Source of the DNA: DATFVA01 sp963774455
Lineage (GTDB): Bacteria; Bacteroidota; Ignavibacteria; Ignavibacteriales; Ignavibacteriaceae
Length of the DNA: 64,000 bases
NCBI GenBank assembly: GCA_963774455.1
Contig: CAVZFD010000005.1
Span: 1,612,001 to 1,676,000, forward strand
Reading direction: 5' to 3'
Of this stretch, positions 42,232 through 51,326 are shown piece after piece. The translations under genes and the position numbers were made by a program. The notes below the pieces were generated by a model. That model was not told where the DNA came from, did no database searches, and saw only the letters and a list, made by a program, of their open reading frames with translations. Numbering within the stretch: the first letter of the stretch is position 1; each line of letters starts with the position of its first letter.

Positions 42232-42642
42232 TTAATTACTCCTCGGATGTTCAGAAGACCATTTTTTTATATAGACAGCTATATCCGTTGTAGCAGCACC
42301 GGGAGTAAACAATTCACCTACCCCCATTTTCCGAAGAGCCTTAATATCCTCTTCAGGAATAATACCTCCGCCGGTCAGAAGCACATCATCAATTCCTTTT
42401 TCTTCCATCAGCTTTTTAATCCTTGGGAATATAGTCATATGCGCACCCGATAAAATACTTATCCCTATGACGTCTACATCTTCCTGGACAGCAGCCTCAA
42501 CTATCATTTCAGGGGTCTGTCGAAGACCGGTATAGATAACTTCCATACCTGCATCACGGAGAGCAGCAGCAATTACTTTAGCACCGCGATCGTGTCCGTC
42601 AAGTCCCGCTTTCGCTACCAGTACTCTTATTTTTTTATCCAT
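42232..42642 (-). CDS. Stand-alone cobalamin-binding subunit, methylmalonyl-CoA mutase type
   Basis: 136 residues, only the B12-binding domain. The axial-ligand motif is DGHDRG at residues 15-20 (His17), with SILSGAHMTIF and VLLTGGGIIPEEDIKAL forming the rest of the D-x-H-x-x-G/S-x-L/G-G signature. Full methylmalonyl-CoA mutases fuse this to a large TIM-barrel domain; here it is separate, as in two-subunit mutases of archaea and some bacteria. No catalytic large subunit is seen in the window, so it must be elsewhere. It overlaps the HIT gene by 8 bp. Confidence 0.9.
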   Translation of the reverse strand: MDKKIRVLVAKAGLDGHDRGAKVIAAALRDAGMEVIYTGLRQTPEMIVEAAVQEDVDVIGISILSGAHMTIFPRIKKLMEEKGIDDVLLTGGGIIPEEDIKALRKMGVGELFTPGAATTDIAVYIKKWSSEHPRSN

Positions 42643-43063
42643 TACTTAAACCTTTATTTGTTACAGCATTACGAATTATTTCAGCGAATTCTTTCATAGA
42701 ACCATCGGCATACGCCTTGAATCCCGGTCTGTAATTAAAATCGCTTCTGAATCTCGGTATAATATGAAAATGAAAGTGGTATACTGTCTGTCCTGCTGCC
42801 GCCCCGTTATTAATTATTACATTAAAACCGTCGGCTTTCAGGCTTTCCTGAATTGAACCCGACATCAGCTGGGTAACCCTGGTAAGTTCCGAAAGATATT
42901 CTTCAGGCAGTTCAAGGAAATTACTGAAATGCGTCTTCGGAATAACAAGAGTATGACCATAATTCACTGGCCGGATATCAAGAATAGCCATTACCATTTC
43001 ATTCTCATATAATATTTCGGCTTCCCCCTTACGACTGATAATATCACAAAATATACAATCCAT
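42635..43063 (-). CDS. HIT-family hydrolase
   Basis: About 142 residues from the ATG at 43063; two codons further upstream there is a TTG that is less likely to be the start. It opens MDCIFCDIISRKG and shows HTLVIPKTHF. The histidine triad is YHFHFHIIPRF (H-x-H-x-H). Nucleoside monophosphoramidate/AMP-protein hydrolase activity is the family norm. It sits between a PLP enzyme and the B12-binding gene on the minus strand; it overlaps the latter by 8 bp. No functional link between these genes is obvious. Confidence 0.93.
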   Translation of the reverse strand: MDCIFCDIISRKGEAEILYENEMVMAILDIRPVNYGHTLVIPKTHFSNFLELPEEYLSELTRVTQLMSGSIQESLKADGFNVIINNGAAAGQTVYHFHFHIIPRFRSDFNYRPGFKAYADGSMKEFAEIIRNAVTNKGLSNG

Positions 43064-43132
43064 ATCCAAAAATAATCTTAATTTATTTTTAAGGCAAAAA
43101 CAGTTTTCAATCCTGGACCTAAGTCAGGTGTT

Positions 43133-44092
43133 TTAATCAGCAAGGTATTCATTTCTTCTCCCGAATACACCATATAATCCCCCGCTGTGAAGAAAGAGTA
43201 TATTTACTTTGTTATTTTTAACGAGGTAATTGTCATGATAAGCATAGAAGGCTTTGCCGGTATAGGCGGGATCGAGGAGAACTCCGGTTTCTCTGAAGAA
43301 CTTTTTTACAAGCCCGAGCTTATTACGGCTGATCTTCTTATATCCTTCTTCAGAATATCCATCTAATATCACAAGGTTATCAGGATTAACTTCTTTCGGC
43401 AGTTTATAATCCAGCACGGCTCCCTGAGCAAGCTGAAGTATTTTTTTCCGAATAATATTTTCAGGGTAAAGAACGTTAACAGCATAAACCTTTAAACTGA
43501 GATTATTCTGAGCCAGGCCTGCCAAGATTCCGGCTGCCGTTCCGCCTGTTCCGGCAGCTGTAAGTATGCCGCCTGTTTTAGTAATGTCAGTCTGGCTTAA
43601 CAGCTCTTTCACGAATGATATATATCCCCAGATTCCAAGAGTTGTCGAACCTCCTTCGGGAATGACGTATACGTTATGTCCCTTTTCAGTCAGGATCTCA
43701 TTTTCCTCTTGCATTATTTCATTCACGAAATTGTAGTTTTTCTTATTTAAAAATAATATTTCGGCTCCGGTAAGCTTATCAAGGAAAAGATTGCCATCAG
43801 CGGAAGGTTTATCCTTTCCCCACAGAAAAAGTTTTGTCTTCATACCCAGTTTTGCAGCAGCAATAGCGGTCGCTCTTGCATGGTTCGACTGATCACCTCC
43901 GCAGGTAAAAATATATTCTGCTTTTTCTTTTTTTGCCTGACCCAGAAGGTATTCAAGCTTTCTGATTTTATTGCCTGATAATTCTGAACCGGTCAGATCA
44001 TCACGTTTCATAAGAAACTTTTTGTCCTCAAATCTGATTTCCTGAACAGGGGTCGGTATATTCGCCAACAGAATTCTTTCGGGTTCTTTCAT
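43133..44092 (-). CDS. Pyridoxal-phosphate enzyme of the D-cysteine desulfhydrase/ACC deaminase family
   Basis: 319 residues. LMKRDDLTGSELSGNKIRKLEYL contains the PLP lysine (Lys in G-N-K-I-R-K, about residue 42). FTCGGDQSNHARATAIAAAKLG is the substrate/cofactor block, followed by IPEGGSTTLGIWGY and TAAGTGGTAAGILAG, the glycine loop that holds the PLP phosphate. Family members degrade D-cysteine or cyclopropane carboxylates; ACC deaminase is less likely because it is rare in this lineage, but the two cannot be told apart here. Overlaps kdsB by 4 bp. Confidence 0.9.
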   Translation of the reverse strand: MKEPERILLANIPTPVQEIRFEDKKFLMKRDDLTGSELSGNKIRKLEYLLGQAKKEKAEYIFTCGGDQSNHARATAIAAAKLGMKTKLFLWGKDKPSADGNLFLDKLTGAEILFLNKKNYNFVNEIMQEENEILTEKGHNVYVIPEGGSTTLGIWGYISFVKELLSQTDITKTGGILTAAGTGGTAAGILAGLAQNNLSLKVYAVNVLYPENIIRKKILQLAQGAVLDYKLPKEVNPDNLVILDGYSEEGYKKISRNKLGLVKKFFRETGVLLDPAYTGKAFYAYHDNYLVKNNKVNILFLHSGGLYGVFGRRNEYLAD

Positions 44093-44850
44093 TCTTTTTC
44101 CTTCTGCAGGCGTGAGTAATAAAGACGCGCACGATTAAGGTCATCAGGTGTATCTACGGCCAGGTTTTCATAGTTAGTTACCACTACTTTTATCTTGAAC
44201 CCGTTTTCAAGCATCCTCAGCTGTTCAAGTTTTTCTATCTGTTCAAGGTCTGTAGGGGCAAGACCGGTAAATCTAAGCAGGTAATCTCTTCTATACACAT
44301 ACAAGCCGATATGCTTGTAAATATCGGCCTTGGTAATATGATCATACATTGTTTTAGCATCCCTCACATAAGGAATGGGAGACCTTGAAAAATATAAAGC
44401 AAAGTTATTATAATCGAATACTACTTTGGTTACCGCAGGAGATTTCAGATCATCTACAGTTTCTATTTTTTTAGCAAGAGTCGATACGTTGACGGATAGA
44501 TCAAAGAGGAGCGGTTCAACGGCCTGATCGATCATTATTCCCTGTATGAAAGGTTCGTCCCCCTGTATATTAACAATAATTTCCACACCCGGAAGCTGCT
44601 TTGCGACATATGCAATCCTATCGGATCCTGTTGCTATATCCTTAGGTGTTATAAATACCCTGGCGCCGAAATTCCGGGAGACCTCGGCCACTCTCTCATC
44701 ATCGGTTGCAATTATTACTTCGTTAAGGAGGCGTGATGTTTTTGAACTTTCGTATGTATGCTGAATCATAGGCTTGCCGCCGATATCTGCCAGCGGTTTC
44801 CCCATCAGTCTGCTTGAAGCAAAACGCGCAGGAATAATTCCGACTATCAT
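44089..44850 (-). CDS. kdsB: 3-deoxy-manno-octulosonate cytidylyltransferase (CMP-KDO synthetase)
   Basis: About 253 residues, counting from the ATG at 44850; the longer frame starts at a weak TTG. IIPARFASSRLMGKPLADIGGKPMIQ is the nucleotide-binding N-terminus with the PARxxSxRxxGKPL motif. VNIQGDEPFIQ holds the metal/CTP site, and YKHIGLYVYRRDYLLRF matches KdsB. It activates KDO for lipopolysaccharide core synthesis. The neighbour plsC is upstream by 35 bp; the PLP gene overlaps its end by 4 bp. Confidence 0.96.
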   Translation of the reverse strand: MIVGIIPARFASSRLMGKPLADIGGKPMIQHTYESSKTSRLLNEVIIATDDERVAEVSRNFGARVFITPKDIATGSDRIAYVAKQLPGVEIIVNIQGDEPFIQGIMIDQAVEPLLFDLSVNVSTLAKKIETVDDLKSPAVTKVVFDYNNFALYFSRSPIPYVRDAKTMYDHITKADIYKHIGLYVYRRDYLLRFTGLAPTDLEQIEKLEQLRMLENGFKIKVVVTNYENLAVDTPDDLNRARLYYSRLQKEKE

Positions 44851-44884
44851 CTTAACTCTCAATATTCACAGGATGCGCAGTTTT

Positions 44885-45589
44885 TCAACTGCGGTAATAA
44901 TTAGAAGATATAATATCCCTTACTTTTCCCATAAGTTCAAGTTCATCACTACGGGTTTCAACTTTAGTTGTTGCTACAGGTTCACTGAATTTAATCCTGA
45001 TCGTGCCTTTATTGATCCTGAGTGAACCTTTAGGAAGGAGCTTATCGGAATCACGTATCGTTACCGGTATTATAGGAAAACTGACCTGACTTGCAAGGTG
45101 AAAGGCTCCTCTTTTGAATGCCTGAAGCTCTCCGTCTTTACTCCTGGTACCTTCCGGAAACAGGATTACTGACACTGCTTTTGTTTTCATTTTCTGCCTT
45201 GCTTTGTGAATGCTCTTCAAAGCATTCTCAGCGTTCGTTCTGTCTATTACGATATGAGGTCCCGTCATCAGCTGCCACCCGAACAAGGGGATCTTAGCTA
45301 ATTCTTTCTTGAAGACAAATCCCGACTTACCGGGGATTGTAAACTGAAGTGCGATTATATCGAACTGACTGATATGATTTGAAACAAAAATAAAGGGACC
45401 TTCCCCGTTTATATTTTCCAATCCTTCCGCCTTAACCTTCACTCCGCTGATGAACAAAATCCCGGCGCTGAACATTTTCGTTACATATTTATACGTGGAA
45501 AATGATCTGTCAAGCAGACCTGAAAGCAAAGCAAGAAACGAGATAAATGTAGTGTAGAGAATAATGAAGAAAATTTTAATATAAAACAA
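44885..45589 (-). CDS. plsC: 1-acyl-sn-glycerol-3-phosphate acyltransferase (PlsC family)
   Basis: 234 residues. N-terminal membrane helix (IFFIILYTTFISFLALLSGLL). The acyltransferase motif is FVSNHISQFD (H-x4-D, about residues 71-80). FPEGTRSKDGELQAFKRGAF is the second block that holds glycerol phosphate. It acylates lysophosphatidic acid in phospholipid synthesis at the inner membrane. The start is TTG at 45589, with GAGGAG about 8 bases upstream, and is just 2 bp after the M48 gene stop. Several acyltransferases share this fold, so an acyl acceptor other than LPA is possible. Confidence 0.88.
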   Translation of the reverse strand: MFYIKIFFIILYTTFISFLALLSGLLDRSFSTYKYVTKMFSAGILFISGVKVKAEGLENINGEGPFIFVSNHISQFDIIALQFTIPGKSGFVFKKELAKIPLFGWQLMTGPHIVIDRTNAENALKSIHKARQKMKTKAVSVILFPEGTRSKDGELQAFKRGAFHLASQVSFPIIPVTIRDSDKLLPKGSLRINKGTIRIKFSEPVATTKVETRSDELELMGKVRDIISSNYYRS

Positions 45590-45591
45590 CC

Positions 45592-46725
45592 TTATGTCTC
45601 CTCGAGAGAAATATTATCTTCCCTTATCCCGTACTGTAGTACATATTTCCTGATTGCATCCACACGGTTTGATATTGAAGGGTGGCTGTAAAAAAACCAT
45701 TCGACTAACGGGTGAGGATTTTTATCCGCAAGGTTCTGATCTGTAAGCTTATTCAGAGTGGATATGAATGCTGCGGGTTTTTCCGTAACTAACACAGCAT
45801 ATTCATCGGCTTCATATTCAAACTTTCTTGATAGAAGGTTGGTTAAGGGAGTCTCTACTAAACCAATAAGCATTGCCCATAATGAAAGCAACGGTAAAGC
45901 GGCTATTTCCTGCAGCTTTGAGAATCCAAACCAGTTAATTGACAAACTATAAAAATATGCAACCAGGAACAGGGTTCCGAAGCTTGCCGCAGTGCCGATG
46001 ATAATATTCTTAATTATATGTTTTCTTTTATAATGACCAAGCTCATGAGCAATTACAGTTTCAATTTCATCAGGGGAATAATTGTCAAGCAGTGTATCTC
46101 CTAGGATTATCCGTTTCGATTTTCCCAGTCCTGTAAAAGCGGCATTTGCCTTTTTGGTATTCTTGCTCATATTGAATCTGAAAATATTCTCAACTTTAAT
46201 CCCGGCATCTTCAGCTAACCTGTTAATTCTTGCTTTTAGATCCTCGTTTTCAAGCGGAGTAATTTTATAAAACAAGGGCAGAACAATAACAGGAAGAAGC
46301 CTTGCAAAAACGACAGAAATAATGAAAAGAATAATTGCGAAGGGAAGCCACCACAATGCACCGAATTTATTTATTATAAAATAAAATATCAGAAGTACAG
46401 GTACCCCGATTACGAGTGAAACAACGAGTCCCTTAAAATTTTCAAATATCCATCTTCCCGGAGTCTGATTGGAAAGTCCGTACTTATGCTCAAGGTAATA
46501 ATCCTTATAATAGCTAACCGGGGAAAAAAGGATAATGCCGCCCATACCTGTTACCAGTACGAACGCAATAAACAAAAAGTATGCATTGCTGATATAATGA
46601 CCAAGAAAACTTTCCAGTGCCAGACTGAAATGAGAATAGACGAACGCGATGATCAGCACGAAGCTCACCACACTTTTGGTTATACTGATGCCAAGTTTTA
46701 TGTTATTATATTTTTTAGATTTCAT
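45592..46725 (-). CDS. M48-family membrane metalloprotease (Ste24/CAAX protease-like)
   Basis: 377 residues. About five to six membrane helices: near residues 12-30, 46-64, 95-115 and 122-145, and a pair at about 250-300. The zinc site is TVIAHELGHYKRKH (HExxH), and the third ligand and Asp are in EYEADEYAVLVTE. This layout matches Ste24-type CAAX protease 1, which in bacteria works as a membrane-protein quality-control protease. It lies downstream of the broken batE gene by 86 bp and before plsC. Prenylated substrates are not expected in bacteria; the true substrate is unknown. Confidence 0.9.
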   Translation of the reverse strand: MKSKKYNNIKLGISITKSVVSFVLIIAFVYSHFSLALESFLGHYISNAYFLFIAFVLVTGMGGIILFSPVSYYKDYYLEHKYGLSNQTPGRWIFENFKGLVVSLVIGVPVLLIFYFIINKFGALWWLPFAIILFIISVVFARLLPVIVLPLFYKITPLENEDLKARINRLAEDAGIKVENIFRFNMSKNTKKANAAFTGLGKSKRIILGDTLLDNYSPDEIETVIAHELGHYKRKHIIKNIIIGTAASFGTLFLVAYFYSLSINWFGFSKLQEIAALPLLSLWAMLIGLVETPLTNLLSRKFEYEADEYAVLVTEKPAAFISTLNKLTDQNLADKNPHPLVEWFFYSHPSISNRVDAIRKYVLQYGIREDNISLEET

Positions 46726-46811
46726 TAAAGCAAACTATGGAGAGCCTCATTTAAGTTCAACCTTCTACGTGATTTAAAATACAAAAGCTTTATTAAAAAT
46801 TAAACAAAGAT

Positions 46812-47566
46812 CTATATCATTTTTAAATCATTCTGCGGAAGCCATCCAAGCTTGCCGTCCAACAATTTTATCCTATAGTAATTGTCGACCTTATCCTCGA
46901 TTTTAACTTTTAATCCTTCATGGATCACGAATGCATCTTTGCTGTCAGGATCAGGTGAAAGTTTAGCTGTAGCCGAAGGCTGAACCACTACCCCGTTCTT
47001 AATTTTGAACTCACGGTTATACTTAATTACCGAGATTGCGGTGGAAGCAGCAAGAAGGAACAAAACAGCAATACCGGTAAAGAAGGTTAGTCTCTGATAA
47101 TCAGCACGGTCGGGTGAAGAAGTAGAAAATAATAATTCCGATTAAGAGAATATAAAAAATATAGGAAAGGTACACCCAGCCGGAAAAATGTTAATAATGC
47201 AAGAAAGCTTTCCCACCACTGAAAAATAAAAAAATCGGGAAGAGTATTTATCCTGTCGATCGTCCTGGAATTTGCAAGGGCAAGGTTATGCCTTATATCA
47301 TCGTCGCCGGGCGACAGCTTAAGCGCCCTTTCATAGTTAAGTATAGCATATCCCAGGTTCCCTTTCCTGTAATAAGCATTCCCCAGGTTATAATATAATT
47401 CAGCACTTTCGTAACCTTCGTTAAGCACTTTATTATATGCCTGTACAGCTTTATCATACTGCTGCTTCTGATAGTAATCATTACCTCTTTCCATAAAAGT
47501 CTGAGGCTGGGCTGACAGAATAGCCGGGACAAAAAGCAGAAACAGAAGAAGTTTATTACACAGCAT
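46812..47566 (-). pseudogene. batE: batE, TPR and SH3-domain protein, interrupted by frameshift(s)
   Basis: The gene begins at ATG 47566 (MLCNKLLLFLLFVPAILSAQ, signal peptide), overlapping batD by 11 bp, and codes for two TPR units (AELYYNLGNAYYRKGNLGYAILNYERAL, about residues 50-77). After LLTFF the frame breaks. The next frame gives a fully hydrophobic SGWVYLSYIFYILLIGIII helix. A third frame, from about 47110, gives DRADYQRLTFFTGIAV and an SH3-like end with LDGKLGWLPQNDL, ending at 46812. The shifts lie at the A5 run 47184-47188 and near the GGG at 47112-47114. It is either a real pseudogene or one or two sequencing errors. Intact, it would be BatE, the last Bat operon protein. Confidence 0.75.
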
Positions 47567-49397
47567 TTTTCTTAAGGGATAAAGATTTTTCAATTTCAGT
47601 TATTACATGAGAAAGTTCATTGTACATTTCGGCAACTGCCGCAGTCTCACTTTCCTTAGGTGCAAAACGTATGAACTCGCACTTATTGGCAACGTGTTCA
47701 AATTCTTCAACCAGTTCCCTGTTGAGTCCTCTTTTCTGCAGTTCAGAGGAAGCTCTGTCCACACTAAGTTCCGATTTCGGAATATGGAACTTATCCTCAA
47801 GGTATCCGAAGAGAGCAAGTGAGATCTCTGAATAGAAAGCATCATGGTCGCTGGCATCCATCAGGGCTTTTGCTTTTTTCAGTCTCAGCCTGGCAACCTT
47901 CTGAGCCCGCTGGTAGCGCATAAGCTGTACATTGCCGGCAAGCCTATCTTCTCTCTTTTTCCAAACCACAAGTCCCAATCCCAGGATAAAAGGAAATCCC
48001 ACTGCAGCCCAGAAACCAAAGCGGCTGAGTATGAAATTCCCTGACCTGTGAAGAGATTCGACGTCAGTCTTAATATAACGTATATCCTCACCAAGCATTT
48101 TTACATCTTCTTTACCAGCATATTCCTGCGAATTGGCGCCAGTTCCCTGTTCCACATTAAGGGAATACGCAGGGGTACTAAGGGTGACATACGATTTTTT
48201 GTTTATATCGAAATAAGAAAACTTAACAGGCGGAATTTCTTTCTTTCCTGCATCGCGGGGAACAACGAGATACTCGGCCGTTTTTTTACCCGAAATTTTT
48301 GTAGTCCTGTTCACCTGTTGATTAACCTTAGGCTCATACTGTTCGAATCCTGCCGGAAGATTAATTTTCGGCATATCGAGCAGACTAATATTCCCCGTAC
48401 CGTTTATTGTAAGTTTCAACGTTACAGGTTCATTGGTCTTTATCGTTCTTTTATCAACCTGTGAATCCATAGAGAAACTACCCACAGCACCATTAAACGA
48501 ATCGGGCACATCGGAAGAAGGCAGAGGTCTGACATTTATTTTAAGCGAGTTCGATTTAGCTGTAAAGTCGATTGTCTGTCCCATCCCAAAGAAAGGATCA
48601 TTAAAGAAATCATCGAAGACGTTATTACTTTGTCTTTTTTTCTGAATCTGTACAGGTACATCGAGCTCAAAAGGAGTAACATTAAGATCTCCGGTCTGCG
48701 TCGGGAAAAGAGCGACCTTCTTAAGTACGCCCACCCTGTACTTCTTTCCCTGGTAGGTTTCTGTCGTAAAGGAGATATTACCTGAAGTTTCCAATTCCTC
48801 TGCCCAGAAACCGGGATACTGCGGGAGTTTACTTATAGACATCTGGGAAGCGATACTCAGTCTTGTATACAACTTGTATGTTACGGTAACTTGTTCTCCC
48901 ATAAACGCCTGCTGCCTGTCGGCAGTCGCCCTTACAAAAACGTTCTGCGCTATTTCATCGTTACTGACTCCCGAGGAATTCTGATTAGTGTTCTGCTGCG
49001 TTCCGGAACCGGATGAACCTTTTTCAACCTGTATAGTTATAGGATCGGTTTTATACGGATTACCTTTATACCTGATGGAGGCGCTGCCGATGGTGTACTT
49101 TCCTAAATTTTTCGGCTGAAGGTAAAACGAATAAGAAAGTGATGCCGAAACCGAACCGTTGATGATCTGCATACTGGTCGACTGGTTAGGGCCGCTTAAC
49201 ACCATGAAGCCAGCAAAATCAGGAGAACTAAAACCGCTGAGACTATTAACATCTGTCCCTTTGAAAGTGAAACTAACCTGGAAACGGTCACTCAGTCCTA
49301 CCGTAGTATTATCCACCGAGGCAGAAAACGACTGAGCCATGACAGCCGAAGGGATCAAAAGCAAAGTCAAGAATATGTATGATAAATATTTATTCAT
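47556..49397 (-). CDS. batD: BatD, aerotolerance operon protein
   Basis: 613 residues. Signal peptide (YIFLTLLLIPSAVMA). Long N-terminal beta-rich part of the BatD family (FKGTDVNSLSGFSSPDFAGFMVLSGPNQS), a Gly/Ser/Asn-rich linker near residue 135, an FFNDPFFG loop, then a membrane helix at about 470-490 (FGFWAAVGFPFILGLGLVVW). A cytoplasmic helical domain follows (AFYSEISLALFGYLEDKF). It is thought to hold the VWA proteins of the operon. It is 11 bp after batC. The C-terminal helical domain resembles that of the protein at 52312-53262. Confidence 0.93.
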   Translation of the reverse strand: MNKYLSYIFLTLLLIPSAVMAQSFSASVDNTTVGLSDRFQVSFTFKGTDVNSLSGFSSPDFAGFMVLSGPNQSTSMQIINGSVSASLSYSFYLQPKNLGKYTIGSASIRYKGNPYKTDPITIQVEKGSSGSGTQQNTNQNSSGVSNDEIAQNVFVRATADRQQAFMGEQVTVTYKLYTRLSIASQMSISKLPQYPGFWAEELETSGNISFTTETYQGKKYRVGVLKKVALFPTQTGDLNVTPFELDVPVQIQKKRQSNNVFDDFFNDPFFGMGQTIDFTAKSNSLKINVRPLPSSDVPDSFNGAVGSFSMDSQVDKRTIKTNEPVTLKLTINGTGNISLLDMPKINLPAGFEQYEPKVNQQVNRTTKISGKKTAEYLVVPRDAGKKEIPPVKFSYFDINKKSYVTLSTPAYSLNVEQGTGANSQEYAGKEDVKMLGEDIRYIKTDVESLHRSGNFILSRFGFWAAVGFPFILGLGLVVWKKREDRLAGNVQLMRYQRAQKVARLRLKKAKALMDASDHDAFYSEISLALFGYLEDKFHIPKSELSVDRASSELQKRGLNRELVEEFEHVANKCEFIRFAPKESETAAVAEMYNELSHVITEIEKSLSLKKNAV

Positions 49398-49408
49398 TTC
49401 AAATAGAA

Positions 49409-50164
49409 TTACCAGTCTTTATCCGTCTTTATCGGGGTGCCTTTCTGTTTCCTTAATTTCTTTTGCAGAGCCTTTTCATTATTTTTCAGTGCCTCAAGTA
49501 TCCTTTCAGCTTCTTTTTTTGATATCTTATTCTGCTGCTGCTTCTGCTGAGTTGCATCCTGTTTAGCTTCCTGGTTTTTCTGATCCTGCGGGTTCTGCTG
49601 GTTCTGCTTGTTCTGTTGATCCTTTTTCTTCTGATCTTTATTCTGCTGGTCCTTATCCTTATCCTGATCCTTGTTCTGGTCTTTATTCTGCTGGTTCTTA
49701 TCCTTGTTCTGTTTCTGCTGGTTCTTCTGGTTTTTCAACAAATCAAGGGCATATGACAAATTATACTTTGTTTCCTCATCATTTGGATTAAGCTTCAGAG
49801 AATTTTTATAAGCTTCAATACTCTCCTTAATCTGCTTCGATTTAAGAAGAGAGTTACCGATATTATGATAGACTTTAGCTTTTTCTTCTTTTGTTTTCGC
49901 CTGAGAGAGAGCAGCCTTATAAGTATTTAGTGCTTCATCATACCTCTGCTGCTGATAATATGCATCACCCAGGTTAAAGTTAGTAATAAAATTCTGCGGT
50001 TCTTCATCAAGTCCCTTTTTAAAGTTTACCTCAGCATCGGCAAAATTTTTGTTTTTATACTTATCCACGCCGGTATTATTCAGACTGCGGAGACTTTGCG
50101 CCTGCAGCACACTCATTGCTGAGATAGCAATGATAAAGCTTAATATTAAATTCATATACTTCAT
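49409..50164 (-). CDS. batC: BatC, TPR protein of the aerotolerance operon
   Basis: 251 residues. Signal peptide (LILSFIIAISAMSVLQAQ). Three TPR units: DKYKNKNFADAEVNFKKGLD, GDAYYQQQRYDEALNTYKAAL and NSLLKSKQIKESIEAYKNSL (about residues 31-140). Then a low-complexity stretch of about 75 residues consisting almost only of K, Q, N and D, typical of BatC, and a basic C-terminus. TPR units mediate protein contacts, probably with BatB. Two bases separate it from batB. The repetitive tail could vary in length between strains. Confidence 0.9.
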   Translation of the reverse strand: MKYMNLILSFIIAISAMSVLQAQSLRSLNNTGVDKYKNKNFADAEVNFKKGLDEEPQNFITNFNLGDAYYQQQRYDEALNTYKAALSQAKTKEEKAKVYHNIGNSLLKSKQIKESIEAYKNSLKLNPNDEETKYNLSYALDLLKNQKNQQKQNKDKNQQNKDQNKDQDKDKDQQNKDQKKKDQQNKQNQQNPQDQKNQEAKQDATQQKQQQNKISKKEAERILEALKNNEKALQKKLRKQKGTPIKTDKDW

Positions 50165-50166
50165 TC

Positions 50167-51234
50167 TTACACCTTCTGCTCTATTCCTAATTTCCTGTTA
50201 AGCCTGTCAAAAAGCAGCGATCTTCTATCGGAAATAAAAAATTCCAGCACCAGCAGAATAATCGCCGGAGCCAAAAAATAGTAAAACCTATCCTCGTAAT
50301 CAGTAACTTTCCTGACTCCAAATTCACTTTTCTCCAACGATGATAGATCGCTGTATATCCTGTCGAGGTAATCATCATAAGTTGCTGCCTGGAAATACTT
50401 CCCGTCGCCTGCCGAGGCAATTTGTTTCAAAGTAGTATCATCCAGCTTAGTAAGAACTATATTTCCGCTCTCATCCTTTTTGTAGTCGACCTGCTGTCCC
50501 TGCGCATTATATACAGGAATAGGGGCCCCGGTAAGGGATCCAAGTCCTATCGTATAAATCTTTATAGTTTTATCCTTCGCTCCTTCAACCGCCTGCATTA
50601 TATCGCCTTCATGGTCCTCGCCATCGGTAATGATCACTATAACCTTCTGTGTACTGGTTTTGTAATCAAACGATTTAACGGCAAGGTTGATTGCTGAAGC
50701 TATTGCCGTACCCTGCTGGGGCACCGAATTAACATCCACAGCCGAAAGAAAAAGATTAGCGGCAGAATAATCAGTTGTAAGAGGAAACTGAACATAAGCG
50801 TCGCCGGCAAAGATGATCAATCCAATCCTATCCCCTCTCAACTTATTTATGAGGTTAGATATCTGGTACTTCGCCTGGTCGAGTCTATCGGGTTTAATAT
50901 CCTGCGCCAGCATACTGCGCGAAACATCAAGAGCGATAAAGACATCAATGCCTGTCTGTTTCACCTCCTGGACCCTGGTGCCGACCTGCGGATTAGCGGC
51001 AGCAAAGATCAGCAGAACAAGGGCAAAGAGAACCAGTCCGATCTTGAACCAGTTTTTAAGCATGCTGAAATCGGGAAACAGCACCCGGTGAAGTTTCCTG
51101 TCGGCAAATCTCTCAAGCAGCTTTTTACGGTTCCGGTTCAGGTACCAGAAAAGCAGCACCAGTACGGGAATCGCATAAAGCGCGTTTAAATATTCAGAAT
51201 GTGCAAAACGAAACATATACTTAGCAATTAACAA
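50167..51234 (-). CDS. batB: BatB, VWA-domain membrane protein
   Basis: 355 residues. Helices at about 17-32 and 62-80 and near the C-terminus (YYFLAPAIILLVLEFFI). The VWA domain has a complete MIDAS: DVFIALDVSRSMLAQDIKPD (D-x-S-x-S, about residues 95-114), a Thr near GTAIASAINLA and Asp in IVIITDGEDHEGD. VWA domains of this type bind a metal and a partner protein. It follows batA after a 92-bp repeat-bearing spacer. Confidence 0.93.
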   Translation of the reverse strand: MLIAKYMFRFAHSEYLNALYAIPVLVLLFWYLNRNRKKLLERFADRKLHRVLFPDFSMLKNWFKIGLVLFALVLLIFAAANPQVGTRVQEVKQTGIDVFIALDVSRSMLAQDIKPDRLDQAKYQISNLINKLRGDRIGLIIFAGDAYVQFPLTTDYSAANLFLSAVDVNSVPQQGTAIASAINLAVKSFDYKTSTQKVIVIITDGEDHEGDIMQAVEGAKDKTIKIYTIGLGSLTGAPIPVYNAQGQQVDYKKDESGNIVLTKLDDTTLKQIASAGDGKYFQAATYDDYLDRIYSDLSSLEKSEFGVRKVTDYEDRFYYFLAPAIILLVLEFFISDRRSLLFDRLNRKLGIEQKV

Positions 51235-51326
51235 TTAAAAATTAAAAATTAAGAATTTAACCATTTAGCCAGTCAAACCATTTAACCATTCAGCCATTTA
51301 ACCATTTAACCATTTAACCAATTAAA
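51228..51326 (-). repeat. Low-complexity spacer between batA and batB with 8-bp tandem repeat
   Basis: On the plus strand the octamer ACCATTTA is repeated about eight times with some changes (51254-51325), the last three copies perfect. An A/T-rich stretch AATTAACAATTAAAAATTAA precedes it (51228-51253). It does not code for protein. Tandem octamers like this can change copy number by slippage. Confidence 0.8.

Noticed and set aside
44089..44862. TTG start for kdsB four codons upstream of the ATG
   Set aside because: The ATG at 44850 gives the normal KdsB N-terminus (MIVGIIPARF); the extra codons are not conserved in the family.
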